DNA of 38,233 bases from Saccoglossus kowalevskii (GCF_000003605.2 NW_003151753.1:598588-636820); one strand, 5' to 3'; shown: positions 1-12,700, counted from the stretch's first letter. A program made the numbers and translations. The notes: generated by a model from the letters alone, not told the origin.

Positions 1-494
1 AAAAAGTGATACTTTCGACTTCTGTTGAAAACCGCAAGTCCAATTGCTTTGATATTACATATATAGGTACTACATGTGGACCTCTCTCAGATTTGTTCAT
101 TTCATGATGATATCTTTAATTCTCTAATTTCGGTGAATATTTTTGTAATTTTTGGTAAAAAGTGATACTTTCGACTTCTTGTTGAAAACCGCAAGTCCAA
201 TTGCTTTGATATTACATATATAGGTACTACATGTGGACCTCTCTCAGATTTGTTCATTTCATGATGATATCTTTAATTCTCTAATTTTGATGAATATTTT
301 TGTAATTTTTGGTAAAAAGTGATATTTTCGACTTCTTGTTGAAAACCGCAAGTCCAATTGCTTTGATATATTATACATATAGGTACTACATGTGGACCTC
401 TCTCAGATTTGTTCATTTTCTAATGATATCTTCTGTTCTTTAATTGCCATGTGCATTGCTAACAGCAGAGCTTTCTCAGCCGACAGGCTGCTTG
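1..494 (+). mobile_element. 157-bp-core repeat element, copy 1 (pearl/Helentron-like), 5' part outside window
   Basis: At least three consecutive copies of a core unit are present. The shared word AGTGAT falls at 5, 161 and 318, giving periods of 156 and 157 bp. The last core is cut short and followed by a tail holding AACAGCAGAGCT and a terminal hairpin, CAGCC-gaca-GGCTG (477-490), then CTTG (491-494). The same tail ends the copies at 5975-6363 and 29473-29840. No protein is encoded. The architecture (tandem cores of about 160 bp plus a short hairpin at the 3' end) resembles the bivalve 'pearl' and Helentron-associated elements. That family assignment is my inference. Confidence 0.75.
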
Positions 495-3109
495 TTTAAT
501 TAATTAATTAATTAATAATACATATTAGGCTTGGTACATTATTTTATCTTCATGTTATACAGATTTTGAGCATGAGTTACAATGAAAACGAGGATCACAT
601 AGCTTTCCAATTTAATTATAATTTTCTAAATAGCTTGATTATTGATCATTGCTCATAATAGATTGAATCTTTGATATAACTGCATATGACAAAGTATAAT
701 TTATTTCTTATTTGTTTCTCCACGGCAGTTCTTTATCATGGTTCTGTCAATCAGAAAACTCTTACGCTGATAACCTTTTGATCCCACCATTGTCAGCTTA
801 TGCCACTATTCCAAAAGAGATCAATACTGTCTGTACTCTCAGAAATCTATTGTCCATGTGCTCTGTTTGCAGTGAATCAATCTGGCTAGTCTTAGTTTGC
901 ATGCAGATTAAATTGTATAGGAAATCTCAAATGGAAGGATATACATAAAAATAAAAATTTAAACATATTTTTATAAATTTATCATATACAGATGTATTAA
1001 AATATATTATTATTATTCTCAGCATGATTAGTTGATGACATCATAACATATTATCTGTCGATAGAATAAATATTAAATATTGATTTTTCAATTTGAAGTT
1101 TAGTCCTTATCTTAATGAACAACTCAGTTTGGATAGCATTGGAATTCAGAGGTCTGCGGTTACCTGTTTTACAAATATTTTGTCAGATGACAAGATATTA
1201 TTATAATAATAGCAGAAAGGAGATATTGAACTTCAAGAGCTAATTTAGTTATATAATTATATGATAACAACAACAGCACCACTGTTACGGTTTAATTGGA
1301 TTCAGGCACAATCTGTACAACTCTATATGGAATCTTGGTGCAATACTTGCACATACTCGCAGGGGAGTCAAAATTACCCTATGTATTCAGTTTATACTGT
1401 TCATACTTATAGTTATAAAACATAAATCACGAGTACATGGAAGCTTGACTGCCATTTTATCTGACCTCCATTTATTAATTGACCCTGGTAATATGCCATG
1501 ACCCTTTGCCAACAGAGTTCATGCTTGCGGAAAGTTAAAAATAGATGTAGCTTGAATAATTATGATTTAACTGAACTGAAAAATTAAATTAAGATCATGT
1601 ACTTACAAATATAATCCTGTTGGTTCTATTTAACAGAAACTTTTAGTGAGTTTGGACCAAATTCAAGCTTTTCCTCTACTGAGCTTGTTTTGAAAATATT
1701 GTAACTTGTGTCCATGAATGCATTCATGCAGCTGTATGTCTGTCTATCCGTCATCCAAATAGGTAGCGTTTTATTCTTATGCATGGTATGGGGCCTCAAT
1801 TTTTGCGGATACAGTAATCTTCAGTGAAGTCATAAAATTCACTGGTATTATTAGTTTCTGTCGGACATAGTTCAAAACAGTGACTCATGTTTTGCGTTCA
1901 GTTTTTCATACCTTGTTCTATCCTATATCACAAAATTTGACCATATCATCAATTGTTTGTCAAGCATGCCTGGAATAATTTTATTCAAACTTGATATGGA
2001 CATTACTCATGATGGGTTACTAGACAAGTGTATATAATTTTTTTATAATTGAATAAATGAATCAAATGGCTGGCTGGTGGCCATGTTTCACAGAAGTACT
2101 AGTAACCTATCTGTAGTGTCTAAAGAAACACATCTTGGAACTTGAATGAAACTTTGCTTTCAGATTTCTCCTGTGTGTAAATGCTTGTGGGGGTATTCTA
2201 CATTGTACTTGCAACCATCTATGATTGGACCGAAATAAACATGGTGTCTATTCAAAGAAAACAAAAATGGCTACTGTAACAATACGAAAATGCTCACTTT
2301 TAATTTTGATGTCATTAACGCTGTTCTGTGCATTTGGATGATGCATGTGTGGGTGGGTGGGTGGGTGTGGCATTTTGTATATAATAAATGTGGGCATTTG
2401 GTGATAGGTACTGATTGCATGGGGCAGTTTGGTGGATGTCAATAATGATTTTACACATACCTGCGATATATGCTTTAATTTTTTGCCCTCTGTGAATACA
2501 GACCAGGGTAAGGTGGTTACACCTAGCATGTTGCTGTGTTTTCTCTGGTACATGTGGAAAACCTAATGTCTTCATTAATTATTATTTCACAGGGGAATAT
2601 TTCAAGTACAGGGGTAAGTTTATAAGAAAAAACAAAACAAAAATCACCGTGACCATGTCATGATTGTCCCTATCAATAATAAGCATGTGCAATGCATTCA
2701 CACCATATACATGAAGCACATTTTAAGGGGCAGATGATTATTTCTGTGGAGGTGGGCTAAATTAACATTTTTGAGGGAAAATTTATATATATATAATTAT
2801 ATATCTGTATACATACGTGGAAAGAGAAATTAAGACACGACTACACAAGTAAAGTTGACTCTACAATACATATATATATACATGTATATATATATATATA
2901 TATAGTTTTGTCTGATTTTAGCATGGCCCCTCTTTAGCAACAGAAATAATGACCCCCCCCTCCCCCTAATGTGTATGTATGTTCTGTTGTGTCTACATTA
3001 TGCCACACAAGGACCATGTCCAAAATCACAGATACCCTTTTTGTTATTGTAAATTCAAGTTTTATGAAGCGTTAATGTTACATGGATTGACTGGTGAATA
3101 ATGGTCGTT
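495..3109. other. AT-rich non-coding stretch with simple repeats
   Basis: No coding region is supported here. The stretch begins with a TTAA-type microsatellite (about 497-515). It has a G-rich GTGGGTGG tract (about 2346-2370), TA dinucleotide runs (2785-2904) and a C-rich tract near 2953. Open frames of 60-100 codons occur on both strands but show no conserved motif, and some simply run across the simple repeats. The stretch could be 5' flank or a 5' intron of the AMPK gamma gene. Confidence 0.6.
2868..2904. repeat. TA microsatellite
   Basis: Nearly pure TA dinucleotide run interrupted by one CATG. A shorter TA-rich tract lies just upstream (about 2783-2803). Confidence 0.9.
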
Positions 3110-3126
3110 GTCTACTAGTTAGTTAG

Positions 3127-3668
3127 ACTGGCGCAGTCTGGGCGATTAATTCGTTTTTGTAGTTTAAATAAAATAAAAAAATTTGCAAAATGGAGGTGTT
3201 AGCGCGAAATCCCCCGTAACTGCGAAATCACCACGACTGGTTTATTCTGCATGTCCCGACACTAAAGGAACCCGTCGATTTTTCAACGGGTAATTATGTT
3301 AATGAGTGTTCTAATTGACAATCATCTAAGCCAATCACAACGTCTCTTCAACTGACCTCTGATCGAGAAGACGTCGGCTGATTGTAGCAGCCGATTTTTT
3401 TTCAATTCTACGACAGTACAAGTTACTATTTTACACATTGTGATAAATTAGAAACGACGACTACGACAAACTCAAATTTCAACGTGCCGCCATGTTGGGT
3501 CTGCAGTGTGACCTTTACCATGTTGACCTCATTATGCACGTATTTCCGTGCCCACCTCATTATAATATGTGCTCATGAATATTTAATAGTAATGAATTTC
3601 CTGCAGAATAAACCAATATTTAAACTACAAAACTACAAAAACAAATTAATTGCTCCGACTGCGCCAGT
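3127..3668. mobile_element. 542-bp non-autonomous element with about 50-bp terminal inverted repeats and a 15-bp flanking duplication
   Basis: The left end begins ACTGGCGCAGTC and runs into a GATTAATTCG / TTTTTGTAGTTTAAATA stretch. The right end is its inverse complement, ending GACTGCGCCAGT, so the terminal inverted repeats cover roughly 50 bp with a few differences. The element is flanked by identical 15-bp direct repeats, ctactagttagttag, at 3112-3126 and 3669-3683. If GT is included on both sides the identity is 17 bp. No transposase is encoded, so this is a MITE-like, non-autonomous element. An internal hairpin CCCGT...ACGGG lies near 3270-3290. The superfamily is not assigned, because a duplication this long is unusual for a TIR element. 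Confidence 0.82.
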
Positions 3669-3683
3669 CTACTAGTTAGTTAG

Positions 3684-4599
3684 CACATTCACTTTATGAC
3701 TCAATGTTGAAATAAACGTTACATGAATCTTACATATCAGTGGTTGTGATTACAACATTTCAAATCATGGCACAGTAATCATGCACTGACACCTGTTAGT
3801 CTTTGACATGTGGTGTCATCTTGTTCATATCAGTTTACTTTTGGTAAATGTATAATGTTATCTCATTCTAAAGGAGTCTTCACTGTAACTTTTGCGTACT
3901 CATTTACGTAATGAAATGTAACAAGAATTTTTGTCCATTTTTGCATATACCGGATATAATTATATTGTATCAAAAAATAATTTAAAGCTTTTCATTTAAA
4001 AATTCAACAAAATTAGTATGACTCCATTTATTTGTGCATTTGTTTAGGAAATTTTCTTAATGAATTATGTTAAGTATATGTATGAGGAGTAAAAAAAAAA
4101 GATTAATTTGTCATTTTTGTGTTTTATTTAATGTATTGAGAAAAAGTGTTTGTTCACAAACTTTTACTGAAGATCAGACACTTGCACTGTCAAAGAGTTG
4201 TCCACCCCAGCGTTTGTGTAAATTATGCAAATATACAGCCAAGCCTGTTATTTACGGTATTATTGTAGTTGAGATAGTGCTGTCCACAATTTTGAGAAAT
4301 GATATTGTTTGAATCTTTGCCAGCAAGATTTCTTGACGTGACTGTCAGCACTAGTAATGTACAACCATTCGTATTGCTTGTATCAATTAACATGTACATT
4401 GTATGCCTTGCATTATTGCAGGCATACATCTGTGTGACGTACTCCCCAAAGCCCTTACATTATTATTCTAGCATGGATTTGTTAGTCGGCAGACATCACA
4501 ATAGAAAGTTGTTTTTTAGATCTATTGTCATCAAAGACCGAGTGGAGCTAGTCATGTCCATTGTCATTGTTAATACCATTTCTATCAGCTTTATAAAAG
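3684..4599. other. Non-coding stretch, no feature recognised
   Basis: AT-rich sequence with no conserved coding signal. A 116-codon open frame crosses 4299-4649 but runs into the decayed core-repeat locus downstream. It is hydrophobic and AT-driven, with no recognisable domain, so I do not call it a gene. Confidence 0.55.
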
Positions 4600-4925
4600 A
4601 CTTTTTCTTAAAGATCACCATCCCAATTGCTTTATATTTTTTACCTTGAGTGGACCTCTATCAGTTTTGTTCATTTCATTATGATTATCATCAATTCTTT
4701 ATTTTTAGTGAATATTTTTGGTACAAATGCTAATTTTGACTTTTTGAAAAAGTTCTTTTTTTGACTGCTTTGATACTCAATCTTGAGTGGACCTCTATCT
4801 GATTTGTGCTTTTTGTAATGATATTTTCAATTCTCTATTTTAGTGAATAATTTTGTGATTTTTGGTAAAAAAATGATTTTATTGGCTATTTCTTAAAAGC
4901 TCCCAATTTGATTGCTTTGGTACAT
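4600..4925 (+). repeat. Decayed relative of the 157-bp core repeat
   Basis: Two degenerate units share phrases with the well-preserved cores: CCAATTGCTTT, GAGTGGACCTCTATC, TTTGTTCATTTCAT, TTTTTGGTA. The GAGTGGACC word recurs at 4648 and 4786, a spacing of 138 bp, so this copy has lost sequence relative to the 157-bp unit. The hairpin tail is not visible. It looks like an older insertion of the same family. Confidence 0.6.
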
Positions 4926-5974
4926 GAAATTTATGAATCTTTAGGGAATCTCTTATGAGGTTTTCAACCCCGGTATTGTTTATACTTTTAAGTGCAGTGC
5001 ATCGCATTGACTGGTTTGGCTCATACTTTGAGCAAAAACAATACATTTGCATACTAATCTCCACTCAAAAACAAAAATTGTCTACTATAAATGACTGTTC
5101 TCTAACTTGTTAGTCCTATTTGAGATGGTGTAGTGTAGAGTGGTGTTAAGGAATAACCTTTGCTTTCTTGTCTGTAAAGTCATATATGTTGCTAAGATAC
5201 ATAAAAGCAGTGCAGTTTCAATAATCCTGTCATTAAAAGTAGAAAGAGAGATCACCCCCTCTTAATGAGATCACCTGTCTGGGCTTCACTATGGACACAG
5301 CCTGCCATGTTGACATTATAAAACTTTGAGTTCGTTGCGTGATTTCCATGAGATCTCTATCATGTGTCACCTAAGTAGTATGCCCTTTACATCTTTATTC
5401 TCTCTTGATAGCATGTAATTTGTCTCATGAAGTGTGCGAGTTTATATTAATTTGATTTCAATAAAAGCACTTGGGTACATGTAATACAGTAGTGGTGTGC
5501 GACCCAACAAATCATCCCAGACAAGTTTTAAAACAATTTTAGATCTAAACTGTTTTTCACCGCATGAAACATGTAAAGTGAACTTCTTTTTGAAAATGAA
5601 AATACTCCTGTGTTGGAAAGTCCATTAAGTTTCTTTAAACCACACTAGCAAAAGACATTACTACTTCAAAACATTGTAAGGAAAAATCTTGTGTATTCTG
5701 TTGTATGACTGGATTGCTGGATTACTGGCCGAGCCGAGCCACGTTGAGCCAAGTATAGGTTAGATCATCATTATAAATGTCTTATAGCTCATTTCTTGTT
5801 TCAAAATATCTATGCCTACCAGTAATTAGCTTATATAGGTATGTTGATTTAACAGGTATGTGCAGTCACATTTCATCGAATGAATATTGCAAGTCTGACC
5901 AATGTTTTTTACTTCATAATAAATCATAATATGGTATATATTACCATTTCTAACCTCCTTTGATTAACTTTGTT
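4926..5974. other. Non-coding stretch, no feature recognised
   Basis: AT-rich DNA with no conserved open frame, RNA gene or repeat that I recognise on either strand. Confidence 0.55.
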
Positions 5975-6363
5975 GAGCGGAGCTTATCATATGAGTGAAT
6001 ATCTGTCGTGTCCGTCATCGTCCGTGTCAACTTTTTCGACTTCTTGTTGAAAACCACAAATCCAATTGCTTTGATATTATATATCTGGGTACTACATGTG
6101 GGCCTCTCTCAGATTTGTTAATATTGTGATGATATCTTCAATTATCTCATTTTGATGAATATTTTTGTAATTTTTGGTAAAAAGTGATATTTTCGAATTC
6201 TTGTTGAAAACAGCAAGTCCGATTGCTTTGATACTACATGTATACATATAGGTACCGATACCTCGGGTAGATCTCTCTCAGATTTGTTCGTTTTCTAATG
6301 AAATCTTCAGTTCTTTAATGTGCATTGCTAACAGCAGAGCTATCTCAGCCGAGAGGCTGCTTG
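5975..6363 (+). mobile_element. 157-bp-core repeat element, copy 2 (pearl/Helentron-like)
   Basis: The 5' end carries GAGCGGAGCTTATCATATGA, shared with the copy at 29473. Two cores follow: the word TTCTTGTTGA recurs at 6041 and 6198, a period of 157 bp. The second core is truncated and followed by AACAGCAGAGCT and the hairpin CAGCC-gaga-GGCTG (6346-6359), then CTTG (6360-6363). No coding content. It has the same orientation as the other two copies. Confidence 0.78.
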
Positions 6364-9300
6364 TTTTTAGCTGGCGTTGAAATAAGTTGAATCCTTACAA
6401 GCATTCTGCATTAGAACTCAGTAAATTATTTAATCACAAGTATACAGTACATCATTTCAAGTTAGAGCTCCCATGTCAAATATATAAAAATTGATTATTT
6501 GTTAATTTGATTGATGTTATAACAAACATCACTGGCAAAGTTTCTAGAAATATTGCACTTTTGCAAGGGAGATCATGAGCAGTTTATTTTGGCGACCACT
6601 ATAAGCCTAATCATATATCTCTATTTAATACTGCTGTAGGCAGATTTAGAATGATTAGCAGTATTAGTCGCTTATATATTTATTTTGAATACTTGTTGCC
6701 TAGATACAATCTTCAGCTGTTGTTATAATCATGTTATATTATAATTTGCTTAAATTATCTCAAGTTTATGTGTTTACCCAGAATTCACTTTATGCACTGA
6801 TCGGCATTTAGTGTATTTTTATAGTGTGAAGTCACTATTGATATTAAAGGGCGGTAGTCGTCGCACCGCGCATGCACGAGATATATGGGTCTCGTATAAA
6901 TAAAGATGGCAACTTTGACTTTTAACGAGTACAAACTAAAATGCTACCAAGCTTTAATTAAGTTTTTTTCAGTGATAGGAAGGTATTGAAGGAGTCACAG
7001 GTGGTAATTAGTGCAAGTCACACCTAGGTCAAACCTCAAATTGCTCACTTTGTATCAATAGCTGTCAATATTAGGCAAAATGTAAAATGAAGTTTAGTGT
7101 ATGTTTCAGGACTTCCCCTGAGGGGAAATGTGCTTCAGTCTGTAACATGTGCTTTTGTTAACTTTTAGCAGTTCTTTATCAGTTCTGCAGTAATATTACA
7201 GATGCCTGACTAAATGGTTTTATGAAGAGAATAGATTTAAAGGCAAATTCTGAGAAAAACTATTATAAGATGTGACAGTTGTGTGGCTTGTGGTACTCAA
7301 GATTCGCGATAGCGCATCAAAACTATTGTTTGGCTTCAATGAGAAAATCAAATAGCTTTTTAATTTTAAAGGTCTTCACAAGGTGCTGTGGGCAGGGAGT
7401 GATCCCCATTGTGTATTGAAATCATAAGAGTTTATTTTCTCTATACTTATTCTGGGAAATGATCAGCGTTTTTTAATTTAATCTGTGATAGGAATGAATT
7501 GATATAACTTATAATTTGAGTGAGTGTTATTCATCAAGGCCCCCTAAGTGAGTAACAGATATCATGACTACCGCACCTGATAAATTGAATGTTCTGTCGC
7601 AATTGTGATACATGAATGCAATTGGGTATTTGAAGTTTATAGTTTGTTTGAAATGTACGTACATGTAGTTTATTTTTCATTTATTTATTTGATTTTGTTT
7701 ACCATATTCATGTAATGAATCACCTGGTAAATAAATAATGTATTTGTATTTCTGATAATGTTCTGGACAGTTTTACCATCATAAACCAAATGAAATAAAT
7801 TCTGTTTTTTCAGTAACCATACCTTCCTATATTTTTGGGAATAATTTTATTTTTTGCAAATAAGGCCACAATGATTTATTTCTATGCAAATTACAAAATG
7901 TAGCCGTGGTACGTGTATGTCATTCCACCAATGCTTTATTTTTTTTTTTCTTATTTTTTTTTTTATTTTTTTTTTTTTTTAAACTTCCTTCTTTGTAGTG
8001 AATGACTAACACTTTGTTGTATGAAGGAAATACGTATTGAAAACTACATTAGATATGATTCTGTACATCTCTTCTTGCAGTATAAGGTCATTTGAAAAAT
8101 TGAAATAAAACGACCTGCATACTTACACAAAAAAGTGTGCACGCCCAGCTTAACTTAATCTTTTTTGACAGACTTCAGCCCTGTCTTAATCTACACGGTG
8201 AGATATGCTGTGATGAAATATGTTTAATTTGTTTTGGAGAGTTTTTCCATGCGCCAGTTATATTACGATTCGACTATAATCACTCTAGAATACCTCGTTG
8301 ACTTTTATATTTGGCAAGGGGCATTGATGCTTTCTTTAAATCATCTCCTCAAAATATATTGTTTCTGGGGGAGTTACATTGCTCTGTAGGGAGTATGAAC
8401 TGGGCTTACCCATTCTGTTGTGGGGGGCGGCGGTTATGTTGTGCCCATTACGTAAGTAAAATAAACTTTATTGACATTGTACCCTCTTTAGAGTATTAAA
8501 TTGATTACAATAAAGTAAACAATTATTGTGTGTGTGTGTGTCTAATCTGAATTTAATGATAGCAGTGCATCTCCAATAGAGACACATGTAACCCGATGGT
8601 TGCATGTATTGTATACTAGATTATTAAAATATGACTTACTATCAATATTGATACACCTCCGTCATAAAATGCGTGTGTTACTAATTTCCCCATTAAAATA
8701 CATATCTTTATTATATAATATACATTTATCCCACCAGTAAAAAAAATCAAGTTGTTGTGATATGTTTTTATTTACTTAAAATTTAGTATTTAAATGTTTT
8801 TAATTTTATGTGTTTGATTTTTGAGTTACATGTATGCATCTTTTTTTAAATCACAGACATAGTAGAGAACTAGTCCCTCCGCTTATGAGCTATGCTCCCC
8901 TGTCATGAAGTAGTCTCTCCCATAACACCTCAGCTATTTTATGACATCACTGGGCTTAATAGTGAGTTTACCCACTAGTGCATTTCACATGGAGTGACCT
9001 TTCCTGTAATATACAAGGACAGTATTGTGCTGACAGTGTGGGATCTTTTCTCTCCTTCCCTCCTGCCTCTGGATTTTATACCACTGCCATTCAGTCAGAT
9101 TGATTACCTTTAATGATTCGCGCTGCTACCTCTGTCTCTGCCGTCTGTGTTTAAATGGGAGCGTTTGCATGTGTATTAATGTTTTAAAAGAACGAGTTGA
9201 GAGGTTATACTACTACGGGGTGAGTGGCTGCTCATATATTTGTACAGTTGTGTGCTTTTTCTGATGCAGTACACCAGTCGTGTCATACAGATAAATGGTG

Positions 9301-9607
9301 CTTCAGAAAAAAATGGTGGTAATTATGGGTCATTGTTAGAAGTGACACAGCAGGTTATGCAATCGCCATGGTGATGATTGTCATTTACATGTATAAGGTC
9401 AATGTGTGATTGTATAATCAAATTGGTATAATCAAGGAAGGTTGGATTTGATCACTGTGGCAAGAAGTGAAATCTTGCCATTCCAGGCATTGCATACATG
9501 TACATGTGGGCCTCCTCAGCTGGTTGGCTGGCTGGTTTGCTTCGCTTCTGAGGTGAAAGCCGTGGTTCTTTTATATGCTGAATGTGCCTATTTTAATTTC
9601 ATTGCAG
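6364..9607. other. Flank or intron upstream of the first placed AMPK gamma exon
   Basis: No exon could be assigned with confidence. Simple repeats include a T-rich homopolymer tract (7936-7980) and a GT microsatellite (8527-8541). A TATA-like GTATAAATAAAG (about 6894-6905) precedes an ATG with a short 27-codon frame, which is not convincing. A missing 5' exon ending in phase 1 may lie here or further upstream. The stretch ends with the acceptor tract TTTAATTTCATTGCAG at 9592-9607. Confidence 0.5.
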
Positions 9608-9729
9608 TGAATAAACTAAGTGCACTTAAACTCCAGGATTACAACAACGAACCCGGACGACGTCAGCCGTATCGCTCACTATCTCAACAAATGAACGACA
9701 CTAAGATAGATGATAGCAAAGACTCGGTG
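9608..9729 (+). CDS. PRKAG: PRKAG placed exon 1 (variable N-terminal region)
   Basis: Begins after TTTCATTGCAG and ends at GGTG|GTAAGT. The first codon is split: the exon supplies TG, so one nucleotide comes from upstream. It would be a start codon if that base is A. The 41 codons are polar and low in conservation, with an [11 protein letters not shown] stretch and then MNDTKIDD. The ATG at 9691-9693 is an in-frame alternative start giving a gamma-1-sized protein. The reading frame is also open back to an ATG at 9442, so a transcript retaining that sequence cannot be excluded. Confidence 0.8.
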
Positions 9730-12700
9730 GTAAGTAATTAAATATTAACTGGGTCATGTCAGATCTCTGTGTTGTCCCTTATTTATTTCTTTTCAACACT
9801 GCTTTAAAAAAAATCTGATTGCACGTTCGGCAGATATAGACTTCCGCATCTGTTACTGGAATTAACAGTGTTGAGATATGAGCCTATTCAATAATATATT
9901 GAATACAGGTTGTTAAATTTAGAGTTAGTCAACATTTGACAGTAAACCATACTGGCAGTGTATTCAAATGCTGATTAGGTTACTATGCCGGTATTGTACA
10001 GGGTATTGTACAGCCTGCCAAAGAACTGTTACCCCCACTATTATTGAGCTTGCCAATAATAGGACATTCACCTTCACTTGAAATATACGTTGCTCGTTTT
10101 GAAATTTATTTGCCATCTTAATCAAAAATAGAATAATTGTATTCCCCAGCTAATCTGTTTAAAAATTGTATGGATTCATTGATCGGGACTAGTCAAGCAT
10201 CTTTTGACCTCTGTGTTTAAAAATAACTCTAAACCTTAGTGAATAGTTGTATAATGGTGCAGCACTGCTGCTTAGTGGCTTTTAGAGGGTCTATGGTTTA
10301 ACCCACTTCTTATCACAAATCAGTCTGTCAGAAAGCAATTTGGTGAAATATTGAAATAATAGTATGGAGGGCATGTCCCTTCAGTAAAATGTCAGTTAGA
10401 TACTAGAGAAATATTAATTTTTTAATGATTTTTTCTGGTTATATTATAAAAGGCAGAATATTATAAATTTGTTCCCTGTGACCAAGTTATTAACTAATTA
10501 CTTGTTTATAGTCAATTAAGTGAGTAAAATTTGGTTAAAAAGTCATTTATATGTTTGTGAATGTGTAATTAGTAATACATACACTGACTCTTATTAGGCA
10601 AATGGGATTATACAAGTCGTGACTAATGTCTTTTCTATGTAACCACTTTATTGTTTTGTTTTTTTTATTCTGTGAGGAAAACACGTCCCTGCTTTGGCCC
10701 CTGTAACTGGCCAGTATTGAAAGTGTTTGTACGTTTGTTTGTTATTTCAGTTCCTCACCGGGGATGCTGGGTTGGAGAACATGGACATTGATGAAGACGG
10801 TAGGTGGAAATTAATTAGTCTCATTTTGTTGTACCCTACCACCCTTCTACTTTTAATACGCTTCCATTTGAAGGTCAAATAGACATGAATGCTCTTTGCA
10901 TAAAATCACAACTGATATTATCTTCAATAATAACTTTTTCAATTTAATATTCTTCATGTCAATTGAATGTAGATTTGAAAATGAGTTAACAATAAATGCA
11001 TTGGAAAGCTCATGATTGTCATTGAATGTTTATGCAGATTTCTGACTGATCGATATCTCTCATTTTGCTGGAGGCTGTTTCAAAATACATGTACCGGTAT
11101 TTAAGGGTGCATATGCTGAAACTCTACGTACTGATAGTAAAGATAATTCCACCTTAATGTTACAGTCACTCAGCGTAAGGTTTGACATGGGTCCCATGCT
11201 ACATAAACAACAAATATAAAAAAAACTAAAATGAAACATGCGCTACTGAACAATTAATTATTATTATCAAAGTATGCTGCTGTATTTAATGTACCGGGTA
11301 TGTATTATGCAGGAGGTAAAATCTTTTGAAGGATAGATCACATAAAGCAACATATCGACCCATGCTGCTCTTGAAATGATGTCACAGTGAGCTATTGTAT
11401 GCTCAGTATGGAACACAGGATATTTCATATGAGGATTTTACAAAATTTAAGCTGCCACATCTCTTGCATAGTGTTTAAAATGGAACTCTGGCATTGCATA
11501 TAAAAAATGCATTGCAAATATTTGAATTCTGGCTACAAGATGCCCGTGGTGCTGTAATGAATAAAAACTAAATTACAGTCCGCAAATATAATGTACTATT
11601 ATATTAGTATCATATGGATTTAATTCAATGTCTGTTGTCTGCAGGCGTCTGTGTTTAATTCCGAATTCAAAAGATTGTAGGTTGTTGATGTGTGTTTTAT
11701 TCCATTAACGTCATCTACATGTATGGGTTACACATGAACTGACACCTCATCGCTATGTCTGTCGTATTAACCCTTTGAGTACCAGCGTCAACTTTTGGGA
11801 GGAGCAACAAATTTGATTATTAATAGTCTGCTCCCTCCCCACATGAAATGTTGATAAAAATTGACATACCTTTTGGTCAAAAACTAAAAGCAATATCTGA
11901 AACTGCCATATGGACCAAAATTATGATGAAATTTAGTGACAATTTTATGAAATGTAAAAATATTTGCAATGAATTTATCTGATAACTGATGACAGCTGGG
12001 CTACTTTACAGATTTTATTCATTCATGTTGTAAGCTTACCTTCAATGTAATTGTAATTGAATTCATAAGATTTAATCTCTTTATAAGTCAAACTTATTGT
12101 TTTTTAATCTGACAATTTCTAGCAAGATTTGTATTCAGTATCTTTTCCCACGTCTTCTTAATTGTAAAAGAAAATGTTAAATAATTCATGATTTAATATA
12201 TTTTTTTTTTCTGGGCCTTATTTTATTCTTGGTTCATCATCAATTACATGTATGTAGGGAGGTACTATACTACAGATGTAGATGGCACTTTATGTGATTT
12301 TACACTTAAACCTTTACTCTCTCTGCTATCCACAGATGAAGCACTTGGTTTTGTGCGATTTATGAAAACTCATAAATGTTATGATCTTATACCAACCAGT
12401 TCAAAATTAGTGGTTTTTGATACACAATTATTGGTAAGTATATTTTTTACTTATAGATCAATACTATTCATGCACGTGATGCTCTTTCAGACTTCTCACA
12501 TTTGCTGTTGTTAGTAAATCGTTTTCTGTGCTGTAGATTTAGTACCGGTAAGCCATATTGTACTACATCCATTTTCATTGATTCATTCCGGTAATTTGAA
12601 TAAATAAAATAAATAAATGGACAAAATACAATTTTGAACTGAAAAATTGTTTTTATTTCCATTAGATTTCAATTCATAATAAACATGAATTTAATCTGAA

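Noticed and set aside
2248-2575. Two overlapping minus-strand open frames of 86 and 101 codons
   Set aside because: They cross a GTGGGTGG simple repeat, overlap each other in different frames and show no domain.
4299-4649. 116-codon hydrophobic open frame on the + strand
   Set aside because: AT-driven composition, overlaps a decayed dispersed repeat, no recognisable family.
6894-6990. TATA-like box followed by ATGGCAACTTTG
   Set aside because: The frame ends after about 27 codons with no convincing donor, so a promoter and first exon are not supported.
6850-7580. Element bounded by GCGGTAGTC and its complement
   Set aside because: Only 9 bp match, with no matching flanks and no extension of the inverted repeat.
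8311-8499. Open frame followed by CATTAC|GTAAGT as a candidate upstream AMPK gamma exon
   Set aside because: It would exit in phase 0, but the exon at 9608 needs a phase 1 partner.
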